DNA of 64,000 bases, taken from assembly GCA_963715485.1 (NCBI GenBank), contig OY970244.1, positions 2,666,001 through 2,730,000 on the forward strand, read 5' to 3'. This DNA comes from SG8-30 sp963715485 (lineage in GTDB: Bacteria > Pseudomonadota > Gammaproteobacteria > Steroidobacterales > Steroidobacteraceae). The notes under the pieces were generated by a model, which had not been told where the DNA came from, searched no databases, and worked only from the letters and a program-made list of their open reading frames with translations. The translations under genes and the position numbers were made by a program. Positions 34,825-43,286 of this stretch are shown here, piece after piece (position 1 is the stretch's first letter; every line of letters starts with the position of its first letter).

Positions 34825-36621
34825 CTAGCCGAAATGCTCGGCCGGCAGCGACATGACCGTCGTCGAGCCCGACTGAAGGGCATCCAGGTGTGCCTCGGCC
34901 CGGGGCAACAGGCGTGCGAAGAAGAAGCGCGCGGTGGCCAGCTTGGCCTGGTAGAAGCCCGCCTCGCCCTGATCACTCTTGAGTGCCGCGATGGCCACCG
35001 CCGCAACCTTGGCCCAGCACCAGGCCAGGCAGAGGTGGCCGGTGAGCTGCAGGTAGTCGACCGCTGCTGCGTTGACCTCGTGGGGATCACGCGCGGCGTG
35101 CTCGGCCACCTGTTCGGTGGCCTCGCTCCACTCCTTGAGCAGCCCGGCGAGCCGTGGCGCGAAGTCGCTCATCTCTTCGTAGGTCGCATGATTCTGGCAG
35201 AAGGCCCCGATCAATCCGCCGAGACGCCGCGCGAGCTGCCCGCCGGAACCGAGTACCTTGCGTCCCAGCAGGTCCAGTGCCTGGATGCCGTTGGTACCCT
35301 CGTAGATGCAGGCGATGCGGGTGTCCCGGTAGAACTGCTCGACGCCGGTCTCGCGTACGTATCCGTAGCCACCGTGTACCTGGATTCCCAGGCTGGTGAC
35401 CTCGACCGCCATGTCGGTCACGAAGGCCTTGACGATCGGGGTCAGCACGGCAAGCAGGTCGGCCGCCCGTTGCCGCTCCTCGGCATCGGGGTGGTACTTG
35501 GCCTTGTCCATCTCCATGCCTGCGAAATAGGTCAGCAGCCGCGAACCTTCGACATAGGCCTTCTGCGTCAACAGCATCCGACGAACATCGGCGTGCTCGA
35601 TCAGCAGGTCGGCTGGCTGGCCCGGCGACGCGCTGCCGCCGGCCGCGCGGCCCTGCCGTCGCTCCCGCGCGTAGGCAAGTGCCGCCTGCCGGGAAAGCTC
35701 CGCCTGGGCCAGGCCCTGCAGCCCGACCCACAATCGCGCGTGGTTCATCATCACGAACATGCATTTCAGTCCGGCATTGGGCTTGCCGACCATCCAGCCC
35801 CGGGCACTTTCGAAATTCATCACGCAGGTCGCCGAGCCGTGAATACCGAGCTTCTCCTCGAGCCGGCTGCAGCGCACACCGTTGGATGCGCCCGGCGCGC
35901 CGTCGGCGTCAGGCAGCTTCTTCGGCACAAGAAACAGGCTGATGCCGTGCGTGCCGGCAGGAGCGTCCGGGAGCCGGGCGAGCACAAGATGGACGACGTT
36001 ATCGGCAACATCGTGGTCGCCACTGGTGATGAAGATCTTCTCGCCGGTAATCCGGTAGGAGCCCTCGCTGTCGGGCTCCGCGCGCGTGCGCAGCATACCG
36101 AGGTCGGTGCCCGCGTGAGCCTCGGTGAGGCACATCGTGCCGGTCCACTCACCCGTGACCAGTTTGGTCAGGTAGAGATCCTTCAGCACCTGCGAGGCAT
36201 GCTTCTCGAGGCAGAGGATCGCACTGTCGGTAAGCCCGCTATAGAGCTTCCAGGACATGTTGGCTGAAACCAGCAGCTCGCCCACCGGCCCGCCAAAGCT
36301 TTCGGGCAGCCCCTGGCCGCCGAATTCCGCCGGACCACATAGCGCGGCCCAGCCGTCCTCCACGAAGCGCCGGTAAGCCTCCTTGAATCCAGGCGGCGTG
36401 ACGACGACCCCCGATTCATCGAGGCGCACCCCGATCCTGTCGCCCGGCTCGTTGGTCGGCGCGACGACCTCCTCGGCGAAGCGCGCGGCCTCCTCCAGCA
36501 CACTGTCGATGAATTCGGTGTTGAGTTCGTCGCGGCCTAGCTCTGCGTAATGGCTTTGCGCATGGAGCACCTCGTGAAGGACGAAGCGAATGTCCCGGAG
36601 TGGAGCGCTGTATGGATGCAT
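34825..36621 (-). CDS. acyl-CoA dehydrogenase
   Basis: This 598-residue flavoenzyme oxidises an acyl-CoA to the 2-enoyl-CoA and passes electrons to ETF. It has the long subfamily start (YSAPLRDIRFVLHEVL), MCLTEAHAGTDLGMLRTRA, ITGEKIFITSGDHD, and the FAD-region IACIYEGTNGIQALDLLGRKVL, with an extra C-terminal helical domain as in DmdC- and VLCAD-like enzymes. ATG 36621 was chosen because it matches the family N-terminus; the frame is open further upstream but unsupported. It follows proB-proA closely on the same strand but upstream in transcription (6 nt from proB). The EtfD-like protein at the window start is a plausible downstream electron acceptor. Confidence 0.92.
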   Translation of the reverse strand: MHPYSAPLRDIRFVLHEVLHAQSHYAELGRDELNTEFIDSVLEEAARFAEEVVAPTNEPGDRIGVRLDESGVVVTPPGFKEAYRRFVEDGWAALCGPAEFGGQGLPESFGGPVGELLVSANMSWKLYSGLTDSAILCLEKHASQVLKDLYLTKLVTGEWTGTMCLTEAHAGTDLGMLRTRAEPDSEGSYRITGEKIFITSGDHDVADNVVHLVLARLPDAPAGTHGISLFLVPKKLPDADGAPGASNGVRCSRLEEKLGIHGSATCVMNFESARGWMVGKPNAGLKCMFVMMNHARLWVGLQGLAQAELSRQAALAYARERRQGRAAGGSASPGQPADLLIEHADVRRMLLTQKAYVEGSRLLTYFAGMEMDKAKYHPDAEERQRAADLLAVLTPIVKAFVTDMAVEVTSLGIQVHGGYGYVRETGVEQFYRDTRIACIYEGTNGIQALDLLGRKVLGSGGQLARRLGGLIGAFCQNHATYEEMSDFAPRLAGLLKEWSEATEQVAEHAARDPHEVNAAAVDYLQLTGHLCLAWCWAKVAAVAIAALKSDQGEAGFYQAKLATARFFFARLLPRAEAHLDALQSGSTTVMSLPAEHFG

Positions 36622-36718
36622 GATCTCGTGCTTCTTTGTTGAACCGCCTGTGTCCTGGGTCATTCTACGCGAGCAAGATGATGCTCTGCAGCACGCGCCA
36701 GCCAAGCACGCCGCCCGA

Positions 36719-37648
36719 TCAGGCCGATGCGGCGCAAACCGCGAGCAAGTCGCTCGGAATGCGGTCGAGCAGGCGCTCGGCGGTGCTACCGAGGACCGCC
36801 TCGACCAGCCGGGATCGAGAGATCACGCCGACCACGAGGACGTCGATCGCGCGCTCGACACACCACGCGGGCAGCACGTCGGTTGCGGCTCCCTCGACCA
36901 GTTCCACGCTCTCCGGCGGATAGCGATGGACGGCGAGAACCGCTGCAACGGCCTCGGATGCCGCCTGGCGCATGTCGTCCCCCAGCGTACCAGCTGGCGG
37001 GATCATAGGCATGCCTGCCGCGGCGGCAGCAAGGGCCGCGGAGTCGACCGGCAGGTAGGCATGCACCGCCGTCGACCTTGCCCCGATCCAGCCAGCCAGG
37101 CGCGTGGCCTGGCGCAGGACGGCATGATCCAGCACGGCGGCCGGGTCGCCAGGATGACCGGGATCGATCGCCGCGGCGACGCTCGGCGAAGCCGGCCACG
37201 ACCGCGGCTTGGCCAGCAGCAGCGGTACCGGGCAGGCCTGCAGCAACCGCCAGTCGGCGTGACTGAACAGGCCGCGGGCCAGGGGAGCGTGCCAGGCCGT
37301 GTCCTTGACTACCAGACCCGGCTTCATCAGGGACACCTCGGTCAGTACGCCAGCGTGCAGCGGAGAATCCCAGGCTGCCTCTATCTCGACCGCGATGCGG
37401 CGCTCTGCCAATGGTGCGGCCAGTGATTCGAGCCATTGTCGACGGCGCCGGAGGAAGCCCGCCCTTGCTGCGGACAGTGATCCGGGGCTGAGGAACAGCC
37501 GGGCCGTCAGCCGCGGGTCATGGTCGCAGCAGAACAACCTGAGCCGGGCGCCTGCAGCCTCGGCGATTGCCGCCGCCTTGCCCAGTGCCGGTTGCTCATC
37601 TGCGGCCGGATCGACGACCACGAGGATGCTGTCGAGTTGCTCGCTCAT
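36719..37648 (-). CDS. double universal stress protein (UspE-like)
   Basis: This 309-residue cytoplasmic protein consists of two UspA-type Rossmann domains. The first (residues 1-150) starts DSILVVVDPAADEQPAL and ends ACPVPLLLAKP; the second starts SVAAAIDPGHPGDPAA and ends with VVGVISRSRLVEAVLGSTAERLLDRI, close to the ATP-binding G-2x-G-9x-G(S/T) pattern. Such tandem Usp proteins are often induced with cbb3 oxidase under low oxygen, and this gene is divergent from ccoN across 252 bp, which suggests shared control. Confidence 0.88.
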   Translation of the reverse strand: MSEQLDSILVVVDPAADEQPALGKAAAIAEAAGARLRLFCCDHDPRLTARLFLSPGSLSAARAGFLRRRRQWLESLAAPLAERRIAVEIEAAWDSPLHAGVLTEVSLMKPGLVVKDTAWHAPLARGLFSHADWRLLQACPVPLLLAKPRSWPASPSVAAAIDPGHPGDPAAVLDHAVLRQATRLAGWIGARSTAVHAYLPVDSAALAAAAAGMPMIPPAGTLGDDMRQAASEAVAAVLAVHRYPPESVELVEGAATDVLPAWCVERAIDVLVVGVISRSRLVEAVLGSTAERLLDRIPSDLLAVCAASA

Positions 37649-37800
37649 GACTCTTTATCCCAACCAGTGTCTTCGTTCCGGCCTTACGACCGGCGCTGCA
37701 GCCCGGCACAGCATACCCCCGCATGGCGGCCGGCCGACTCCGCACATACGCGGGTACAGCCCCGATTTACGCTGCCCGAACTACCGTGGAATGCCACAAT

Positions 37801-37816
37801 GTAAGCTGGTAAGTTG
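37801..37816 (+). repeat. tandem octamer upstream of ccoN
   Basis: GTAAGCTGGTAAGTTG is two head-to-tail octamers differing at one base, located 85-100 bp before the ccoN start in the region shared with the stress-protein gene. The first half resembles the GTAMGTAG core described for FixJ binding, and a FixJ is encoded downstream, but the match is incomplete. No FNR/Anr box (TTGAT-N4-ATCAA) was found in this region. Confidence 0.3.
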
Positions 37817-37900
37817 GGGTCAGTACCATTGGAAGGCCTGCGGCTCGCGCGTCCGTCGTCGGGCCATGCGCGGTCCACAAAACTCACGGGGAACTACTCA

Positions 37901-39325
<1,425 letters not shown>

Positions 39326-39335
39326 GGGTGGCAGC

Positions 39336-39944
39336 ATGAACCACGAGAAGATCGAAACCAACGTCGGGCTGCTTGGCGTGCTGACCGCAATCGCGATCAG
39401 TTTCGGCGGCCTGGCCGAGATCGTGCCGCTCTACTTCACCGGGCAGGTCACCGAACCGGCTCCGGGCGTCGAACCATACACGGCGCTGCAGCTGGAGGGA
39501 CGCGACATCTACATTCGCGAGGGCTGCTATGTCTGCCATTCGCAGATGATCCGACCGCTCAGGGCGGAGACAGAGCGTTACGGCCACTACTCGCTCGCCG
39601 GCGAATCCGTCTACGACCATCCGTTCCAGTTCGGCTCCAAGCGCACCGGTCCTGATCTCGCACGCGTGGGCGGACGCTACTCGGACGAGTGGCACCGCAT
39701 CCACCTGCTCAATCCGCGCGACGTCGTGCCGGAATCCAACATGCCGGGTTTCCCCTGGCTGGACGAGAATGTGATCGATGCTGAGAAAACGGGCGCCAAG
39801 ATGCGCGCCCTGCGCAGCGTCGGCGTCCCCTATACGGACGAGCAGATCGCCGCAGCGGGCGAGGAAGTTGCCGGCAAGACCGAGATGCAGGCCCTGATCG
39901 GTTACCTGCAGGGGCTCGGTACGGCCTCGAAGACGTGGAATTAG
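39336..39944 (+). CDS. ccoO: cbb3 oxidase mono-haem subunit II
   Basis: This 202-residue membrane-anchored cytochrome c has one N-terminal helix (VGLLGVLTAIAISFGGLAEI) and one haem c site, GCYVCHSQMIRPLR. It transfers electrons to CcoN. Segments SFQFGSKRTGPDLARVGGRY-like (PFQFGSKRTGPDL) and FPWL are family-typical. It lies ten nt after ccoN. Confidence 0.96.
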   Translation: MNHEKIETNVGLLGVLTAIAISFGGLAEIVPLYFTGQVTEPAPGVEPYTALQLEGRDIYIREGCYVCHSQMIRPLRAETERYGHYSLAGESVYDHPFQFGSKRTGPDLARVGGRYSDEWHRIHLLNPRDVVPESNMPGFPWLDENVIDAEKTGAKMRALRSVGVPYTDEQIAAAGEEVAGKTEMQALIGYLQGLGTASKTWN

Positions 39945-39947
39945 TTG

Positions 39948-40106
39948 ATGGATCCGGGGACCCTTCGCGGGCTCGCCACCTTGCTGGCCCTGCTGGCCTT
40001 TGTCGGGGTTGTCTGGTGGGCCTGGAGCGGGCGGCAGAAGCACAAGTTCGACCAGGCAGCGCGAATGCCGCTCGAGGACGACTTCGGCAAGTACGAGGAC
40101 AAGTGA
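39948..40106 (+). CDS. ccoQ: cbb3 oxidase subunit CcoQ
   Basis: This 52-residue protein has one transmembrane helix (ATLLALLAFVGVVWWAWSG) and an acidic C-terminus (RMPLEDDFGKYEDK), as in CcoQ, which stabilises the oxidase complex. It starts 3 nt after ccoO and ends one nt before the ccoP start, the standard position. Confidence 0.92.
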   Translation: MDPGTLRGLATLLALLAFVGVVWWAWSGRQKHKFDQAARMPLEDDFGKYEDK

Positions 40107-40107
40107 G

Positions 40108-41070
40108 ATGACCACAGGCTGGACCCTGTTCATCGTGATCCTGACGGCAATCAATGTCGTTGGGGCAGTGTGGCTGTTGTGGGTGACGTCGCGACGATCG
40201 CCAGGGGAACAGCAGCCGGGCGCAGAGACCACCGGACACACCTGGGACGGCGACCTGCGTGAATTCAACAACCCGCTGCCGCGCTGGTGGTTGTGGATGT
40301 TCTACGGCACGGTCGCCTTCGCCATCGTCTACCTCGTTCTCTACCCGGGCCTGGGTAGCTGGCAGGGCACCAAGGGCTGGACGCAACAACAGCAGTGGCA
40401 GGAGCAGGTGGACGCGGCCGAAGCCGCTGCCGCTCCGGTCTACGCCCGCTTTGCCGGCATGAGCCTGTCCGGCCTCGGCGGGGACGCAGACGCGATGCGG
40501 GTTGCGCGCAACCTGTACGCCAACAACTGCGCCATGTGCCACGGATCGGATGCGCGCGGCGCCAAGGGATTCCCTAACCTGTCCGATGGCGACTGGCTGT
40601 ATGGCGGTTCGGAAGAGACCGTGCTGGCCACGATTTCCTACGGCCGCAACGGCATCATGCCTCCCTGGGGCGAAGCCCTCGGCGAGCAGGGCGTCGAGGA
40701 GGTCGTAGCCTACGTCTTGTCGCTGTCCGGCCTTCAGGCGCCCGCCGACCTGGCGGCAGCCGGCAAGCCGAGATTCGAGATGTTCTGCTCGTCCTGCCAC
40801 GGCCTCGACGGCAAGGGCATGCAGGTGCTCGGCGCACCCAACCTGACCGACGATGTCTGGCTCTACGGCAGTGATGCCGCGGAAATCCGCTACGGCGTCG
40901 TCAACGGGCGCAACAACCAGATGCCGGCGCAGCTGGAGTTGCTCGGTGAGCAGAAGGTGCGCCTGCTGGCAGCCTACATTCTCAGCCTGGCGCCACCGTA
41001 CATGGAGCCTGGCCCCGCTCCGGCGCCTTCGGGCGAGGAGCCCGCGGCCGAGACGCCGCATGAGGGCTGA
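40108..41070 (+). CDS. ccoP: cbb3 oxidase di-haem subunit III
   Basis: This 320-residue cytochrome c has two N-terminal helices (TLFIVILTAINVVGAVWLL and WWLWMFYGTVAFAIVYLVL) and two haem c sites, NNCAMCHGSDARG and MFCSSCHGLDGKG. It receives electrons from soluble cytochromes. The extra first helix is the form seen in gammaproteobacteria. The C-terminus is Pro/Ala/Glu rich. Its last 11 nt overlap the next small gene. Confidence 0.96.
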   Translation: MTTGWTLFIVILTAINVVGAVWLLWVTSRRSPGEQQPGAETTGHTWDGDLREFNNPLPRWWLWMFYGTVAFAIVYLVLYPGLGSWQGTKGWTQQQQWQEQVDAAEAAAAPVYARFAGMSLSGLGGDADAMRVARNLYANNCAMCHGSDARGAKGFPNLSDGDWLYGGSEETVLATISYGRNGIMPPWGEALGEQGVEEVVAYVLSLSGLQAPADLAAAGKPRFEMFCSSCHGLDGKGMQVLGAPNLTDDVWLYGSDAAEIRYGVVNGRNNQMPAQLELLGEQKVRLLAAYILSLAPPYMEPGPAPAPSGEEPAAETPHEG

Positions 41071-41395
41071 GGACAGGCCGGAACCCGCGGAAGACGCCGC
41101 CGAAGACGAGTCGCAACCGGTCGCCTGGAGCCAGCTCGCTCAGGACATGGCGGTTACCCTGTGGCCGTCCTTCCTGGCTGCGTCCGTGGCGACCATGTTC
41201 TTCTTCGCGTTCTTCGACCCGTCGTTCTTCGGCGAGGGTGCCGCTCCGCCGCGCTGGCTCACCAACCGGATGGCCGGATACGCCGTTGGGTTCTTCTTTT
41301 TCTGGGCCATCGCCACGCTGTCGAGCGCACTGACTCTCTACCTCGTGCGCACTGCCTCGCCGCCCCGGCCGCGCACCGGTGGCCGGACGCACTAG
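41060..41395 (+). CDS. small membrane protein of the cco cluster, unknown
   Basis: This 111-residue protein has an acidic N-terminus (about 30 residues) followed by two hydrophobic helices (PSFLAASVATMFFFAFFDPSF and AGYAVGFFFFWAIATLSSAL) and a basic Pro-rich tail. The orientation suggests both ends are cytosolic. It is translationally coupled to ccoP by an 11-nt overlap and precedes ccoG, so a role in oxidase assembly is likely but unproven. I know no named family with certainty; similar small proteins occur at this place in other gammaproteobacteria. Confidence 0.7.
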   Translation: MRAEDRPEPAEDAAEDESQPVAWSQLAQDMAVTLWPSFLAASVATMFFFAFFDPSFFGEGAAPPRWLTNRMAGYAVGFFFFWAIATLSSALTLYLVRTASPPRPRTGGRTH

Positions 41396-41414
41396 TGCAG
41401 GATTCCGCCACAAC

Positions 41415-42794
41415 GTGAACTCACCGGCAGCCAAGGACGCCCCTGCCTCGTTCTACGAGGCGCACAAGAAGATCTACCCGCGCGAAATAGGCGGACGATT
41501 CCAGCGGTTGCGCAACCTGGCAGCGTGGGCCCTGCTGGGCCTGTACTACCTGTTGCCGTGGATCTCCTGGGATGGCCGCCAGTCCGTGCTCTTCGACCTC
41601 CCGGCCCGCAAGTTCTACGTCTTCGGACTGGTGTTCTGGCCGCAGGACTTCTTTTACCTGACCTGGCTCCTGATCATCCTGGGTCTTTCGCTTTTTTTCT
41701 TCACCGCGCTGGCCGGACGCCTGTGGTGCGGCTTTGCCTGCCCGCAGACGGTCTGGACCGACGTCTTCGTGGCCATCGAGCGCAGGATCGAGGGTGACCG
41801 GAACCGGCGCATCAAGCTCGACCGCGGTCCCTGGACCGGCGACAAGATCCTGCGGAAAACCTCCAAGCACCTGGCCTGGGCGTTGCTGGCGCTCTGGACT
41901 GGCTTCACCTTCGTGGGCTTCTTCACCCCGATTCAAGAGCTGGCCGGCAAGGTGCTGGGCCTTTCCACCGGCCCCTGGGAGACCTTCTGGGTCCTGTTCT
42001 ACAGCTTCGCCACCTGGGGCAACGCCGGCTTCATGCGCGAGCAGGTGTGCAAGTACATGTGCCCCTATGCGCGCTTCCAGAGCGCGATGTTCGACCGGGA
42101 CACGCTGATCATTGCCTACGACACCGGGCGCGGCGAGCCGCGCGGCGCGCGGTCGCGGAGCGCCGACCACAAGTCACGGGGGCTCGGCGATTGCGTCGAC
42201 TGCAAGGCCTGCGTGCAGGTCTGCCCGACCGGCATCGACATCCGCGACGGCCTGCAATACGAGTGCATTGCCTGTGCCGCCTGCATCGACGCCTGTGATG
42301 CGGTGATGGACAAGATGAGCTATCCACAGGGCCTGGTTCGCTATACCTCGCAGAAGGCCCTCGAGGGCGGCGGCACCCACGTAGTGAGACCGCGAATGAT
42401 CGTCTACGGCAGCCTGCTTGCATTGCTGGTGGCCGGATTCCTGGTCTCGATTTCGCTGCGTACGCCCATCGGCCTGGACGTCATGCGGGACCGCAACGCG
42501 CTTTACCGCAGGCTGCCGGATGGCAGCATCGAGAATGTCTACCTGCTGCGCATCCTCAACAAGGACACGACGGCGCATCGTTTCGTGCTGACGGTCAGCG
42601 GCCTGCCGGGCATGGAATTGGATACAGGCCTGGACGAGCACGTGGTCGGACCCGGCGAGGTGTACTCGGTTGCCGCAAGGGTACACGCACCGGCCGCCGC
42701 CGCCGGTGGAAGCCACGAAATCCGCCTGGAGGTCTCATCTCCCGACTCACCCGGCCTGAAGGCGTCACGTGACGCGCGCTTCCTCGGCCCATGA
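41415..42794 (+). CDS. ccoG: CcoG/FixG copper-reducing Fe-S membrane protein
   Basis: This 459-residue protein has about five helices, a WCGFACPQTVWTDVF motif, two [4Fe-4S] motifs (DCVDCKACVQVCPTGIDIRD and CIACAACIDACD) and a C-terminal periplasmic immunoglobulin-like domain. CcoG is linked to reduction of Cu(II) for cbb3 assembly. The start was set at GTG 41415 with an AGGA upstream; an in-frame GTG at 41379 would overlap the previous gene and has no Shine-Dalgarno. Confidence 0.93.
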   Translation: MNSPAAKDAPASFYEAHKKIYPREIGGRFQRLRNLAAWALLGLYYLLPWISWDGRQSVLFDLPARKFYVFGLVFWPQDFFYLTWLLIILGLSLFFFTALAGRLWCGFACPQTVWTDVFVAIERRIEGDRNRRIKLDRGPWTGDKILRKTSKHLAWALLALWTGFTFVGFFTPIQELAGKVLGLSTGPWETFWVLFYSFATWGNAGFMREQVCKYMCPYARFQSAMFDRDTLIIAYDTGRGEPRGARSRSADHKSRGLGDCVDCKACVQVCPTGIDIRDGLQYECIACAACIDACDAVMDKMSYPQGLVRYTSQKALEGGGTHVVRPRMIVYGSLLALLVAGFLVSISLRTPIGLDVMRDRNALYRRLPDGSIENVYLLRILNKDTTAHRFVLTVSGLPGMELDTGLDEHVVGPGEVYSVAARVHAPAAAAGGSHEIRLEVSSPDSPGLKASRDARFLGP

Positions 42795-43282
42795 ACAGCA
42801 GCCCCTGGTACCGCGAGCCGCTGATGTGGTTCGTCGTCGGCCTACCTGCAACCGTGGTCGTGGCCGGACTCGTTACGCTCTTTCTGGCGGCGCACGGCAG
42901 CGACGACGTGGTGCGCGACGACTTCCGCAAGGAAGGCCTTGCCATCTACGCCGACCCCGCCCGGGACGCCGCCGCCGCCGCTGCCGGGGCGCGTGCCATG
43001 CTGGTCATCGATGCGGCGGATAGCCGGATGCAGGTCACCGTGACCCTCGAACAGGGTGCGCTGCCGCCTGCCCTGCTGGTCCTTCTGTCGCATGCCACCC
43101 GGGCCGAATTCGACCGCATGATCACGCTGAGGGGAACGGATGGGAGGTACGAGGGCAGCATCGAAGCCCTGCCCCCAGGACGCTGGTACGTCGAGATCAC
43201 GCCACCGGACCGCAGCTGGCGACTGCGGGGCGACTTCCGGGATTCGGCGGCGGCCCTGCAGCTGGCACCTGGGGTATCCTGA
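42791..43282 (+). CDS. ccoH: FixH family protein
   Basis: This 163-residue protein has a single N-terminal transmembrane helix (PLMWFVVGLPATVVVAGLVT) and a periplasmic beta-sandwich domain with FRKEGLAIY and GRWYVEITPPDRSWRLRGDF, matching FixH/CcoH, an assembly factor that contacts CcoN. The ATGA overlap with ccoG indicates coupling. It is followed by ccoI after four nt. Confidence 0.92.
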   Translation: MNSSPWYREPLMWFVVGLPATVVVAGLVTLFLAAHGSDDVVRDDFRKEGLAIYADPARDAAAAAAGARAMLVIDAADSRMQVTVTLEQGALPPALLVLLSHATRAEFDRMITLRGTDGRYEGSIEALPPGRWYVEITPPDRSWRLRGDFRDSAAALQLAPGVS

Positions 43283-43286
43283 CGTC

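Noticed and set aside
33706..36267. 853-codon plus-strand open frame antisense to proB and the acyl-CoA dehydrogenase
   Set aside because: High GC makes long antisense frames common here; sequence is repetitive in His, Gln and Arg and spans two recognised genes.
37813..37825. Possible second copy of the 21420 palindrome upstream of ccoN
   Set aside because: Only GGGGTCAG is shared; the complementary arm is missing, so the likeness is probably chance.
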